64,000 nt of DNA from Aplectana chamaeleonis (lineage: Eukaryota; Nematoda; Chromadorea; Rhabditida; Cosmocercidae). The notes below the pieces were generated by a model. The model saw only the letters and a program-made list of their open reading frames with translations, did not search any database and was not told the origin of the DNA. The stretch spans positions 101,303 to 165,302 of the forward strand of contig JAPDOI010001553.1 in NCBI GenBank assembly GCA_029168955.1, written 5' to 3'. Positions within the stretch are counted from its first letter, which is position 1; every line of letters begins with the position of its first letter. Both the position numbers and the translations under genes were made by a program. Positions 39,948 through 54,900 of the stretch are shown piece by piece.

Positions 39948-42900
39948 AATCAGCCCCCACCCGAGGATTACCTCCCTTGCGTCTAAAATCTGCCCCCACC
40001 CGGGGATTACCTCCTTTGCCTGACGGTGCAGCCGAAGTCTGCACCGTCCAATCTGGGTTTCAAGTGATTTCAACAACTCCGAATTGCAGCCAACACTAAA
40101 ATCAGCCCCCACCCGGGGATTACCTCCCTTGCCTCCAATCTGGGTTTCAAGTGATTTCAACAACTCCGAATTGCAGCCAACACTAAAATCAGCCCCCACC
40201 CGGGGATTACCTCCCTTGCCTCTAAAATCTGCCCCCACCCGGGATTACCTCCTTGCCTGACGGTGCAGCCGAAGTCTGCACCGTCCAATCTGGGTTTCAA
40301 GTGATTTCAACAACTCCGAATTGCAGCCAACACTAAAATCAGCCCCCACCCGAGGATTACCTCCCTTGCGTGTAAAATCTGCCCCCACCCGGGGGTCACC
40401 TCCTTTGACTGACCGTGCAGCCGAAGTCTGCACCGTCCAATCTGGGTTTCAAGTGATTTCAACCGCTCCGAATTGCAGCCAACACTAAAATCAGCCCCCA
40501 CCCGAGGATTACCTCCCTTGCGTGTAAAATCTGCCCCCACCCGGGGATTACCTCCTTTGCCTGACGGTGCAGCCGAAGTCTGCACCGTCCAATCTGGGTT
40601 TCAAGTGATTTCAACAACTCCGAATTGCAGCCAACACTAAAATCAGCCCCCACCCGGGGATTACCTCCCTTGCGTCTAAAATCTGCCCCCACCCGGGGAT
40701 TACCTCCTTTGCCTGACGGTGCAGCCGAAGTCTGCACCGTCCAATCTGGGTTTCAAGTGATTTCAACCGCTCCGAATTGCAGCCAACACTAAAATCAGCC
40801 CCCACCCGAGGATTACCTCCCTTGCGTCTAAAATCTGCCCCCACCCGGGGATTACCTCCTTTGCCTGACGGTGCAGCCGAAGTCTGCACCGTCCAATCTG
40901 GGTTTCAAGTGATTTCAACAACTCCGAATTGCAGCCAACACTAAAATCGGCCCCCACCCGTGGATTACCTCCCTTGCCTCCAATCTGGGTTTCAAGTGAT
41001 TTCAACCACTCCGAATTGCAGCCAACACTAAAATCAGCCCCCACCCGGGGATTACCTCCCTTGCGTCTAAAATCTGCCCCACACGGGGATTACCTCCTTT
41101 GCCTGACGGTGCAGCCGAAGTCTGCACCGTCCAATCTGGGTTTCAAGTGATTTCAACAACTCCGAATTGCAGCCAACACTAAAATCAGCCCCCACCCGGG
41201 GATTACCTCCCTTGCGTCTAAAATCTGCCCCCACCCGGGGATTACCTCCCTTGCCTCCAATCTGGGTTTCAAGTGATTTCAACCACTCCGAATTGCAGCC
41301 AACACTAAAATCAGCCCCCACCCGGGGATTACCTCCCTTGCGTCTAAAATCTGCCCCCACCCGGGGATTACCTCCTTTGCCTGACGGTGCAGCCGAAGTC
41401 TGCACCGTCCAATCTGGGTTTCAAGTGATTTCAACAACTCCGAATTGCAGCCAACACTAAAATCAGCCCCCACCCGAGGATTACCTCCCTTGCGTGTAAA
41501 ATCTGCCCCCACCCGGGGGTCACCTCCTTTGACTGACCGTGCAGCCGAAGTCTGCACCGTCCAATCTGGGTTTCAAGTGATTTCAACAACTCCGAATTGC
41601 AGCCAACACTAAAATCAGCCCCCACCCGGGGATTACCTCCCTTGCCTCCAATCTGGGTTTCAAGTGATTTCAACCACTCCGAATTGCAGCCAACACTAAA
41701 ATCAGCCCCCACCCGGGGATTACCTCCCTTGCGTCTAAAATCTGCCCCCACCCGGGGATTACCTCCTTTGCCTGACGGTGCAGCCGAAGTCTGCACCGTC
41801 CAATCTGGGTTTCAAGTGATTTCAACAACTCCGAATTGCAGCCAACACTAAAATCAGCCCCCACCCGAGGATTACCTCCCTTGCGTCTAAAATCTGCCCC
41901 CACCCGGGGATTACCTCCTTTGCCTGACGGTGCAGCCGAAGTCTGCACCGTCCAATCTGGGTTTCAAGTGATTTCAACAACTCCGAATTGCAGCCAACAC
42001 TAAAATCAGCCCCCACCCGAGGATTACCTCCCTTGCGTGTAAAATCTGCCCCCACCCGGGGATTACCTCCTTTGCCTGACGGTGCAGCCGAAGTCTGCAC
42101 CGGCCAATCTGGGTTTCAAGTGATTTCAACAACCCCGACCTGCAGCCAACCCTAACACCAGCCCCCCCGCGGGGCTTACCTCCCTTGCCTCCAATCTGGG
42201 TTTCAAGTGATTTCAACAACTCCGAATTGCAGCCAACACTAAAATCAGCCCCCACCCGAGGATTACCTCCCTTGCGTGTAAAATCTGCCCCACCCGGGAT
42301 TACCTCCTTGCCTGACGGTGCAGCCGAAGTCTGCACCGTCCAATTTGGGTTTCAAGTGATTTCAACAACTCCGAATTGCAGCCAACACTAAAATCAGCCC
42401 CCACCCGAGGATTACCTCCCTTGCGTGTAAAATCTGCCCCCACCCGGGGGTCACCTCCTTTGACTGACGGTGCAGCCGAAGTCTGCACTGTCCAATCTGG
42501 GTTTCAAGTGATTTCAACAACTCCGAATTGCAGCCAACACTAAAATCAGCCCCCACCCGGGGATTACCTCCCTTGCCTCCAATCTGGGTTTCAAGTGATT
42601 TCAACAACTCCGAATTGCAGCCAACACTAAAATCAGCCCCCACCCGGGGATTACCTCCCTTGCGTCTAAAATCTGCCCCCACCCGGGGATTACCTCCCTT
42701 GCCTGACGGTGCAGCCGAAGTCTGCACCGTCAATCTGGGTTTCAAGTGATTTCAACCACTCCGAATTGCAGCCAACACTAAAATCAGCCCCCACCCGGGG
42801 ATTACCTCCCTTGCGTCTAAAATCTGCCCCCACCCGGGATTACCTCCTTTGCCTGACGGTGCAGCCGAAGTCTGCCTCCAATCTGGGTTTCAAGTGATTT

Positions 42901-45900
42901 CAACCACTCCGAATTGCAGCCAACACTAAAATCAGCCCCCACCCGGGGATTACCTCCCTTGCGTCTAAAATCTGCCCCACCCGGGGATTACCTCCTTTGC
43001 CTGACGGTGCAGCCGAAGTCTGCACCGTCCAATCTGGGTTTCAAGTGATTTCAACAACTCCGAATTGCAGCCAACACTAAAATCAGCCCCCACCCGGGGA
43101 TTACCTCCCTTGCCTCCAATCTGGGTTTCAAGTGATTTCAACCACTCCGAATTGCAGCCAACACTAAAATCAGCCCCCACCCGAGGATTACCTCCCTTGC
43201 GTCTAAAATCTGCCCCCACCCGGGGATTACCTCCTTTGCCTGACGGTGCAGCCGAAGTCTGCACCGTCCAATCTGGGTTTCAAGTGATTTCAACAACTCC
43301 GAATTGCAGCCAACACTAAAATCAGCCCCCACCCGAGGATTACCTCCCTTGCGTGTAAAATCTGCCCCCACCCGGGGATTACCTCCTTTGACTGACCGTG
43401 CAGCCGAAGTCTGCACCGTCCAATCTGGGTTTCAAGTGATTTCAACCACTCCGAATTGCAGCCAACACTAAAATCAGCCCCCACCCGGGGATTACCTCCC
43501 TTGCGTCTAAAATCTGCCCCACCCGGGGATTACCTCCTTTGCCTGACGGTGCAGCCGAAGTCTGCACCGTCCAATCTGGGTTTCAAGTGATTTCAACAAC
43601 TCCGAATTGCAGCCAACACTAAAATCAGCCCCCACCCGAGGATTACCTCCCTTGCGTCTAAAATCTGCCCCCACCCGGGGATTACCTCCTTTGCCTGACG
43701 GTGCAGCCGAAGTCTGCACCGTCCAATCTGGGTTTCAAGTGATTTCAACAACTCCGAATTGCAGCCAACACTAAAATCAGCCCCCACCCGAGGATTACCT
43801 CCCTTGCGTGTAAAATCTGCCCCCACCCGGGGATTACCTCCTTTGCCTGACGGTGCAGCCGAAGTCTGCACCGTCCAATCTGGGTTTCAAGTGATTTCAA
43901 CAACTCCGAATTGCAGCCAACACTAAAATCAGCCCCCACCCGGGGATTACCTCCCTTGCCTCCAATCTGGGTTTCAAGTGATTTCAACCACTCCGAATTG
44001 CAGCCAACACTAAAATCAGCCCCCACCCGAGGATTACCTCCCTTGCGTCTAAAATCTGCCCCACCCGGGGATTACCTCCTTTGACTGACCGTGCAGCCGA
44101 AGTCTGCACCGTCCAATCTGGGTTTCAAGTGATTTCAACAACTCCGAATTGCAGCCAACACTAAAATCAGCCCCCACCCCGGTATTACCTCCCTTGCCTC
44201 CAATCTGGGTTTCAAGTGATTTCAACCACTCCGAATTGCAGCCAACACTAAAATCAGCCCCCACCCGGGGATTACCTCCCTTGCGTCTAAAATCTGCCCC
44301 CACCCGGGGATTACCTCCTTTGCCTGACGGTGCAGCCGAAGTCTGCACCGTCCAATCTGGGTTTCAAGTGATTTCAACAACTCCGAATTGCAGCCAACAC
44401 TAAAATCAGCCCCCACCCGGGGATTACCTCCCTTGCCTCCAATCTGGGTTTCAAGTGATTTCAACCACTCCGAATTGCAGCCAACACTAAAATCAGCCCC
44501 CACCCGGGGATTACCTCCCTTGCGTCTAAAATCTGCCCCCACCCGGGGATTACCTCCTTTGCCTGACGGTGCAGCCGAAGTCTGCACCGTCCAATCTGGG
44601 TTTCAAGTGATTTCAACCACTCCGAATTGCAGCCAACACTAAAATCAGCCCCCACCCGGGGATTACCTCCCTTGCGTCTAAAATCTGCCCCCACCCGGGG
44701 ATTACCTCCCTTGCCTGACAGTTGCAGCCGAAGTCTGCCCCGTCCAATCTGGGTTTCAAGTGATTTCAACCACTCCGAATTGCAGCCAACACTAAAATCA
44801 GCCCCCACCCGGGGATTACCTCCCTTGCGTCTAAAATCTGCCCCCACCCGGGGATTACCTCCCTTGCCTCCAATCTGGGTTTCAAGTGATTTCAACCACT
44901 CCGAATTGCAGCCAACACTAAAATCAGCCCCCACCCGGGGATTACCTCCCTTGCGTCTAAAATCTGCCCCCACCCGGGGATTACCTCCCTTGCCTGACGG
45001 TGCAGCCGAAGTCTGCACCGTCCAATCTGGGTTTCAAGTGATTTCAACAACTCCGAATTGCAGCCAACACTAAAATCGGCCCCCACCCGGGGATTACCTC
45101 CCTTGCGTCTAAAGTCTGCCCCCACCCGGGGTTACCTCCTTTGCCTGACGGTGCAGCCGAAGTCTGCACCGTCCAATCTGGGTTTCAAGTGATTTCAACA
45201 ACTCCGAATTGCAGCCAACACTAAAATCAGCCCCCACCCGGGGATTACCTCCCTTGCGTCTAAAATCTGCCCCCACCCGGGGATTACCTCCTTTGCCTGA
45301 CGGTGCAGCCGAAGTCTGCACCGTCCAATCTGGGTTTCAAGTGATTTCAACAACTCCGAATTGCAGCCAACACTAAAATCAGCCCCCACCCGAGGATTAC
45401 CTCCCTTGCGTCTAAAATCTGCCCCCACCCGGGGATTACCTCCTTTGCCTGACGGTGCAGCCGAAGTCTGCACCGTCCAATCTGGGTTTCAAGTGATTTC
45501 AACAACTCCGAATTGCAGCCAACACTAAAATCAGCCCCCACCCGGGGATTACCTCCCTTGCGTCTAAAATCTGCCCCCACCCGGGGATTACCTCCCTTGC
45601 CTCCAATCTGGGTTTCAAGTGATTTCAACCACTCCGAATTGCAGCCAACACTAAAATCAGCCCCCACCCGGGGATTACCTCCCTTGCGTCTAAAATCTGC
45701 CCCCACCCGGGGATTACCTCCTTTGCCTGACGGTGCAGCCGAAGTCTGCACCGTCCAATCTGGGTTTCAAGTGATTTCAACAACTCCGAATTGCAGCCAA
45801 CACTAAAATCAGCCCCCACCCGAGGATTACCTCCCTTGCGTGTAAAATCTGCCCCCACCCGGGGATTACCTCCTTTGCCTGACGGTGCAGCCGAAGTCTG

Positions 45901-48900
45901 CACCGTCCAATCTGGGTTTCAAGTGATTTCAACAACTCCGAATTGCAGCCAACACTAAAATCAGCCCCCACCCGGGGATTACCTCCCTTGCCTCCAATCT
46001 GGGTTTCAAGTGATTTCAACCACTCCGAATTGCAGCCAACACTAAAATCAGCCCCCACCCGGGGATTACCTCCCTTGCGTCTAAAATCTGCCCCCACCCG
46101 GGGATTACCTCCTTTGCCTGACGGTGCAGCCGAAGTCTGCACCGTCCAATCTGGGTTTCAAGTGATTTCAACAACTCCGAATTGCAGCCAACACTAAAAT
46201 CAGCCCCCACCCGAGGATTACCTCCCTTGCGTCTAAAATCTGCCCCCACCCGGGGATTACCTCCTTTGCCTGACGGTGCAGCCGAAGTCTGCACCGTCCA
46301 ATCTGGGTTTCAAGTGATTTCAACAACTCCGAATTGCAGCCAACACTAAAATCAGCCCCCACCCGGGGATTACCTCCCTTGCCTCCAATCTGGGTTTCAA
46401 GTGATTTCAACCACTCCGAATTGCAGCCAACACTAAAATCAGCCCCACCCGGGGATTACCTCCCTTGCGTCTAAAATCTGCCCCCACCCGGGGATTACCT
46501 CCTTGCCTGACGGTGCAGCCGAAGTCTGCACCGTCCAATCTGGGTTTCAAGTGATTTCAACAACTCCGAATTGCAGCCAACACTAAAATCGGCCCCCACC
46601 CGGGGATTACCTCCCTTGCCTCCAATCTGGGTTTCAAGTGATTTCAACCACTCCGAATTGCAGCCAACACTAAAATCAGCCCCCACCCGGGGATTACCTC
46701 CCTTTCGTCTAAAATCTGCCCCCACCCGGGGATTACCTCCCTTGCCTGACGGTGCAGCCGAAGTCTGCACCGTCCAATCTGGGTTTCAAGTGATTTCAAC
46801 AACTCCGAATTGCAGCCAACACTAAAATCAGCCCCCACCCGGGGATTACCTCCCTTGCCTCCAATCTGGGTTTCAAGTGATTTCAACCACTCCGAATTAC
46901 AGCCAACACTAAAATCAGCCCCCACCCGAGGATTACCTCACTTGCGTCTAAAATCTGCCCCCACCCGGGGATTACCTCCTTTGCCTGACGGTGCAGCCGA
47001 AGTCTGCACCGTCCAATCTGGGTTTCAAGTGATTTCAACCACTCCGAATTGCAGCCAACACTAAAATCTGCCCCCACCCCCGGATTACCTCCTTTGCGTC
47101 TGACGGTGCCCCAGCCGAAGTCTGCACCTTGCCTCCAATCTGGGTTTCAAGTGATTTCAACAACTCCGAATTGCAGCCAACACTAAAATCAGCCCCCACC
47201 CGGGGATTACCTCCCTTGCGTCTAAAATCTGCCCCCCCCCGGGGCTCCCTCCTTTGCCTGACGGTGCAGCCGAAGTCTGCGCCGTCCAATCTGGGTTTCA
47301 AGTGATTTCAACCACTCCGAATTGCAACCAACACTAAAATCAGCCCCCACCCGGGGATTACCTCCCTTGCGTCTAAAATCTGCCCCCACCCGGGATTACC
47401 TCCTTTGCCTGACGGTGCAGCCGAAGTCTGCCCCGTCCAATCTGGGTTTCAAGTGATTTCAACAACTCCGAATTGCAGCCAACACTAAAATCAGCCCCCA
47501 CCCGAGGATTACCTCCCTTGCGTCTAAAATCTGCCCCCACCCGGGGATTACCTCCTTGCCTGACGGTGCAGCCGAAGTCTGCACCGTCCAATCTGGGTTT
47601 CAAGTGATTTCAACAACTCCGAATTGCAGCCAACACTAAAATCAGCCCCCACCCGGGATTACCTCCCTTGCGTCTAAAATCTGCCCCACCTGGGATTACC
47701 TCCTTGCCTCCAATCTGGGTTTCAAGTGATTTCAACCACTCCGAATTGCAGCCAACACTAAAATCAGCCCCCACCCGAGGATTACCTCCCTTGCGTCTAA
47801 AATCTGCCCCCACCCGGGGATTACCTCCTTGCCTGACGGTGCAGCCGAAGTCTGCACCGTCCAATCTGGGTTTCAAGTGATTTCAACAACTCCGAATTGC
47901 AGCCAACACTAAAATCAGCCCCACCCGAGGATTACCTCCCTTGCGTCTAAAATCTACCCCCACCCGGGGATTACCTCCTTTGCCTGACGGTGCAGCCGAA
48001 GTCTGCACCGTCCAATCTGGGTTTCAAGTGATTTCAACAACTCCGAATTGCAGCCAACACTAAAATCAGCCCCCACCCGGGGATTACCTCCCTTGCCTCC
48101 AATCTGGGTTTCAAGTGATTTCAACCACTCCGAATTGCAGCCAACACTAAAATCAGCCCCCACCCGGGGATTACCTCCCTTGCGTCTAAAATCTGCCCCC
48201 ACCCGGGGATTACCTCCTTTGCCTGACGGTGCAGCCGAAGTCTGCACCGTCCAATCTGGGTTTCAAGTGATTTCAACAACTCCGAATTGCAGCCAACACT
48301 AAAATCAGCCCCCACCCGGGGATTACCTCCCTTGCGTCTAAAATCTGCCCCACACGGGGATTACCTCCTTTGCCTGACGGTGCAGCCGAAGTCTGCACCG
48401 TCCAATCTGGGTTTCAAGTGATTTCAACAACTCCGAATTGCAGCCAACACTAAAATCAGCCCCCACCCGGGGATGACCTCCTTTGCCTGACGGTGCAGCC
48501 GAAGTCTGCACCGTCCAATCTGGGTTTCAAGTGATTTCAACAACTCCGAATTGCAGCCAACACTAAAATCAGCCCCCACCCGGGGATTACCTCCCTTGCC
48601 TCCAATCTGGGTTTCAAGTGATTTCAACCACTCCGAATTGCAGCCAACACTAAAATCAGCCCCCACCCGGGGATTACCTCCCTTGCGTCTAAAATCTGCC
48701 CCACCCGGGGATTACCTCCTTTGCCTGACGGTGCAGCCGAAGTCTGCACCGTCCAATCTGGGTTTCAAGTGATTTCAACAACTCCGAATTGCAGCCAACA
48801 CTAAAATCAGCCCCCACCCGGGGATTATCTCCCTTGCCTCCAATCTGGGTTTCAAGTGATTTCAACCACTCCGAATTGCAGCCAACACTAAAATCAGCCC

Positions 48901-51900
48901 CCTTCCGGGGATTTCCTCCCTTGCGACTAAAATCTGCCCCCAGCCGGGGATTACCTCGCTTGCCTCCAATCTGGGTTTCAAGTGATTTCAACAACTCCGA
49001 ATTGCAGCCAACACTAAAATCAGCCCCCACCCGACCATTACCTCACCTGCGTCTAAAATCTGCCCCCACCCGGCGATCACCTCCTTTGCCTGACGGTGCA
49101 GCCGAAGTCTGCACCGTCCAATCTGGGTTTCAAGTGATTTCAACAACTCCGAATTGCAGCCAACACTAAAATCAGCCCCCACCCGGGGATTACCTCCCTT
49201 GCGTCTAAAATCTGCCCCCACCCGGGGATTACCTCCTTTGCCTGACGGTGCAGCCGAAGTCTGCACCGTCCAATCTGGGTTTCAAGTGATTTCAACAACT
49301 CCGAATTGCAGCCAACACTAAAATCAGCCCCCACCCGGGGATTACCTCCCTTGCGTCTAAAATCAGCCCCCACCCGGGATTACCTCCTTTGACTGACCGT
49401 GCAGCCGAAGTCTGCACCGTCCAATCTGGGTTTCAAGTGATTTCAACAACTCCGAATTGCAGCCAACACTAAAATCAGCCCCCACCCGGGGATTACCTCC
49501 CTTGCCTCCAATCTGGGTTTCAAGTGATTTCAACCACTCCGAATTGCAGCCAACACTAAAATCAGCCCCCACCCGGAGGATGACCTCCCTTGCGTCTAAA
49601 ATCTGCCCCCACCCGGGGATGACCTCCTTTGCCTGACGGTGCAGCCGAAGTCTGCACCGTCCAATCTGGGTTTCAAGTGATTTCAACCACTCCGAATTGC
49701 AGCCAACACTAAAATCAGCCCCCACCCGGGGATTACCTCCCTTGCGTCTAAAATCTGCCCCCACCCGGGGATTACCTCCTTTGCCTGACGGTGCAGCCGA
49801 AGTCTGCACCGTCCAATCTGGGTTTCAAGTGATTTCAACAACTCCGAATTGCAGCCAACACTAAAATCAGCCCCCACCCGGGATTACCTCCCTTGCGTCT
49901 AAAATCTGCCCCCACCCGGGATTACCTCCTTTGCCTGACGGTGCAGCCGAAGTCTGCACCGTCAATCTGGGTTTCAAGTGATTTCAACAACTCCGAATTG
50001 CAGCCAACACTAAAATCAGCCCCCACCCGGGGATTACCTCCCTTGCGTCTAAAATCAGCCCCCACCCGGGGATTACCTCCTTGGCCTGACGGTGCAGCCG
50101 AAGTCTGCACCGTCCAATCTGGGTTTCAAGTGATTTCAACCGCTCCGAATTGCAGCCAACACTAAAATCAGCCCCCACCCGAGGATTACCTCCCTTGCGT
50201 CTAAAATCTGCCCCCACCCGGGGATTACCTCCTTTGCCTGACGGTGCAGCCGAAGTCTGCACCGTCCAATCTGGGTTTCAAGTGATTTCAACAACTCCGA
50301 ATTGCAGCCAACACTAAAATCAGCCCCCACCCGGGGATTACCTCCCTTGCCTCCAATCTGGGTTTCAAGTGATTTCAACCACTCCGAATTGCAGCCAACA
50401 CTAAAATCAGCCCCCACCCGAGGATTACCTCCCTTGCGTCTAAAATCTGCCCCCACCCGGGGATTACCTCCTTTGCCTGACGGTGCAGCCGAAGTCTGCA
50501 CCGTCCAATCTGGGTTTCAAGTGATTTCAACCACTCCGAATTGCAGCCAACACTAAAATCAGCCCCCACCCGGGGATTACCTCCCTTGCCTCCAATCTGG
50601 GTCTCAAGTGATTTCAACCACTCCGAATTGCAGCCAACACTAAAATCAGCCCCCACCCGGGGATTACCTCCCTTGCCTCTAAAATCTGCCCCCACCCGGG
50701 GATTACCTCCTTTGCCTGACGGTGCAGCCGAAGTCTGCACCGTCCAATCTGGGTTTCAAGTGATTTCAACCACTCCGAATTGCAGCCAACACTAAAATCA
50801 GCCCCCACCCGGGGATTACCTCCCTTGCGTCTAAAATCTGCCCCCACCCGGGATTACCTCCTTTGCCTGACGGTGCAGCCGAAGTCTGCACCGTCCAATC
50901 TGGGTTTCAAGTGATTTCAACAACTCCGAATTGCAGCCAACACTAAAATCAGCCCCCACCCGAAGATTACCTCCCTTGCCTCTAAAATCTGCCCCCCACC
51001 CGGGATTACCTCCTTTGCCTGACGGTGCAGCCGAAGTCTGCCCCGTCCAATCTGGGTTTCAAGTGATTTCAACCACTCCGAATTGCAGCCAACACTTAAA
51101 TCAGCCCCCACCCGGGGATTACCTCCCTTGCCTCCAATCTGGGTTTCAAGTGATTTCAACCACTCCGAATTGCAGCCAACACTAAAATCAGCCCCCACCC
51201 GAGGATTACCTCCCTTGCGTCTAAAATCTGCCCCCACCCGGGGATTACCTCCTTTGCCTGACGGTGCAGCCGAAGTCTGCACCGTCCAATCTGGGTTTCA
51301 AGTGATTTCAACAACTCCGAATTGCAGCCAACACTAAAATCAGCCCCCACCCGGGGATTACCTCCTTTGCCTGACGGTGCAGCCGAAGTCTGCACCGTCC
51401 AATCTGGGTTTCAAGTGATTTCAACAACTCCGAATTGCAGCCAACACTAAAATCAGCCCCCACCCGGGGATTACCTCCCTTGCCTCCAATCTGGGTTTCA
51501 AGTGATTTCAACCACTCCGAATTGCAGCCAACACTAAAATCAGCCCCCACCCGGGGATTACCTCCCTTGCGTCTAAAATCTGCCCCCACCCGGGGGTCAC
51601 CTCCTTTGACTGACCGTGCAGCCGAAGTCTGCACCGTCCAATCTGGGTTTCAAGTGATTTCAACCACTCCGAATTGCAGCCAACACTAAAATCAGCCCCC
51701 ACCCGGGGATTACCTCCCTTGCCTCCAATCTGGGTTTCAAGTGATTTCAACCACTCCGAATTGCAGCCAACACTAAAATCAGCCCCCACCCGGGGATTAC
51801 CTCCCTTGCGTCTAAAATCTGCCCCACCCGGGGATTACCTCCTTTGCCTGACGGTGCAGCCGAAGTCTGCACCGTCCAATCTGGGTTTCAAGTGATTTCA

Positions 51901-53688
51901 ACAACTCCGAATTGCAGCCAACACTAAAATCAGCCCCCACCCGAGGATTACCTCCCTTGCGTCTAAAATCTGCCCCCACCCGGGGATTACCTCCTTGCCT
52001 GACGGTGCAGCCGAAGTCTGCACCGTCCAATCTGGGTTTCAAGTGATTTCAACAACTCCGAATTGCAGCCAACACTAAAATCAGCCCCCACCCGGGGATT
52101 ACCTCCCTTGCCTCCAATCTGGGTTTCAAGTGATTTCAACCACTCCGAATTGCAGCCAACACTAAAATCAGCCCCCACCCGAGGATTACCTCCCTTGCGT
52201 CTAAAATCTGCCCCCACCCGGGGATTACCTCCTTTGCCTGACGGTGCAGCCGAAGTCTGCACCGTCCAATCTGGGTTTCAAGTGATTTCAACAACTCCGA
52301 ATTGCAGCCAACACTAAAATCAGCCCCCACCCGGGGATTACCTCCCTTGCCTCCAATCTGGGTTTCAAGTGATTTCAACCACTCCGAATTGCAGCCAACA
52401 CTAAAATCAGCCCCCACCCGGGGATTACCTCCCTTGCGTCTAAAATCTGCCCCCACCCGGGAACTACCTCCTTTGCCTGACGGTGCAGCCGAAGTCTGCA
52501 CCGTCCAATCTGGGTTTCAAGTGATTTCAACAACTCCGAATTGCAGCCAACACTAAAATCAGCCCCCACCCGAGGATTACCTCCCTTGCGTGTAAAATCT
52601 GCCCCCACCCGGGGATTACCTCCTTTGCCTGACGGTGCAGCCGAAGTCTGCACCGTCCAATCTGGGTTTCAAGTGATTTCAACAACTCCGAATTGCAGCC
52701 AACACTAAAATCAGCCCCCACCCGGGGATTACCTCCCTTGCCTCCAATCTGGGTTTCAAGTGATTTCAACCACTCCGAATTGCAGCCAACACTAAAATCA
52801 GCCCCCACCCGAGGATTACCTCCCTTGCGTCTAAAATCTGCCCCACCCGGGGATTACCTCCTTTGCCTGACGGTGCAGCCGAAGTCTGCACCGTCCAATC
52901 TGGGTTTCAAGTGATTTCAACAACTCCGAATTGCAGCCAACACTAAAATCAGCCCCCACCCGAGGATTACCTCCCTTGCGTCTAAAATCTGCCCCCACCC
53001 GGGGATTACCTCCTTTGCCTGACGGTGCAGCCGAAGTCTGCACCGTCCAATCTGGGTTTCAAGTGATTTCAACAACTCCGAATTGCAGCCAACACTAAAA
53101 TCAGCCCCCACCCGGGGATTACCTCCCTTGCGTCTAAAATCTGCCCCACCCGGGGATTACCTCCTTTGCCTGACGGTGCAGCCGAAGTCTGCACCGTCCA
53201 ATCTGGGTTTCAAGTGATTTCAACCACTCCGAATTGCAGCCAACACTAAAATCAGCCCCCACCCGGGGATTACCTCCCTTGCGTCTAAAATCTGCCCCAC
53301 CCGGGGATTACCTCCTTTGCCTGACGGTGCAGCCGAAGTCTGCACCGTCCAATCTGGGTTTCAAGTGATTTCAACAACTCCGAATTGCAGCCAACACTAA
53401 AATCAGCCCCCACCCGGGGATTACCTCCCTTGCGTCTAAAATCTGCCCCCACCCGGGGATTACCTCCTTTGCCTGACGGTGCAGCCGAAGTCTGCACCGT
53501 CCAATCTGGGTTTCAAGTGATTTCAACAACTCCGAATTGCAGCCAACACTAAAATCAGCCCCCACCCGGGGATTACCTCCCTTGCGTCTAAAATCTGCCC
53601 CCACCCCGGGATTACCTCCTTTGCCTGACGGTGCAGCCGAAGTCTGCACCGTCCAATCTGGGTTTCAAGTGATTTCAACAACTCCGAA

Positions 53689-54900
53689 TTGCAGCCAACA
53701 CTAAAATCAGCCCCCACCCGGGGATTACCTCCCTTGCCTCCAATCTGGGTTTCAAGTGATTTCAACCACTCCGAATTGCAGCCAACACTAAAATCAGCCC
53801 CCACCCGGGGATTACCTCCCTTGCGTCTAAAATCTGCCCCCCACCCGGGATTACCTCCTTTGCCTGACGGTGCAGCCGAAGTCTGCACCGTCCAATCTGG
53901 GTTTCAAGTGATTTCAACAACTCCGAATTGCAGCCAACACTAAAATCAGCCCCCACCCGGGGATTACCTCCCTTGCCTCCAATCTGGGTTTCAAGTGATT
54001 TCAACAACTCCGAATTGCAGCCAACACTAAAATCAGCCCCCACCCGAGGATTACCTCCCTTGCGTGTAAAATCTGCCCCCACCCGGGGATTACCTCCTTT
54101 GCCTGACGGTGCAGCCGAAGTCTGCACCGTCCAATCTGGGTTTCAAGTGATTTCAACAACTCCGAATTGCAGCCAACACTAAAATCAGCCCCCACCCGGG
54201 GATTACCTCCCTTGCCTCCAATCTGGGTTTCAAGTGATTTCAACCACTCCGAATTGCAGCCAACACTAAAATCAGCCCCCACCCGGGGATTACCTCCCTT
54301 GCGTCTAAAATCTGCCCCCACCCGGGGATTACCTCCTTTGCCTGACGGTGCAGCCGAAGTCTGCACCGTCCAATCTGGGTTTCAAGTGATTTCAACAACT
54401 CCGAATTGCAGCCAACACTAAAATCAGCCCCCACCCGGGGATTACCTCCCTTGCCTCCAATCTGGGTTTCAAGTGATTTCAACCACTCCGAATTGCAGCC
54501 AACACTAAAATCAGCCCCCACCCGAGGATTACCTCCCTTGCGTCTAAAATCTGCCCCCACCCGGGGATTACCTCCTTTGCCTGACGGTGCAGCCGAAGTC
54601 TGCACCGTCCAATCTGGGTTTCAAGTGATTTCAACAACTCCGAATTGCAGCCAACACTAAAATCAGCCCCCACCCGGGGATTACCTCCCTTGCCTCCAAT
54701 CTGGGTTTCAAGTGATTTCAACCACTCCGAATTGCAGCCAACACTAAAATCAGCCCCCACCCGGGGATTACCTCCCTTGCGTCTAAAATCTGCCCCCACC
54801 CGGGGATTACCTCCCTTGCCTGACGGTGCAGCCGAAGTCTGCACCGTCCAATCTGGGTTTCAAGTGATTTCAACCACTCCGAATTGCAGCCAACACTAAA
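53689..54900 (+). repeat. Higher-order block: 239-bp dimers (87+152)
   Basis: The same register recurs at 53689, 53928, 54167, 54406 and 54645, a 239-bp spacing of one short and one long monomer. The copies within the block are nearly identical. Similar dimers occur at 44149-44640, 50302-50795 and 56187-56680. Confidence 0.85.
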
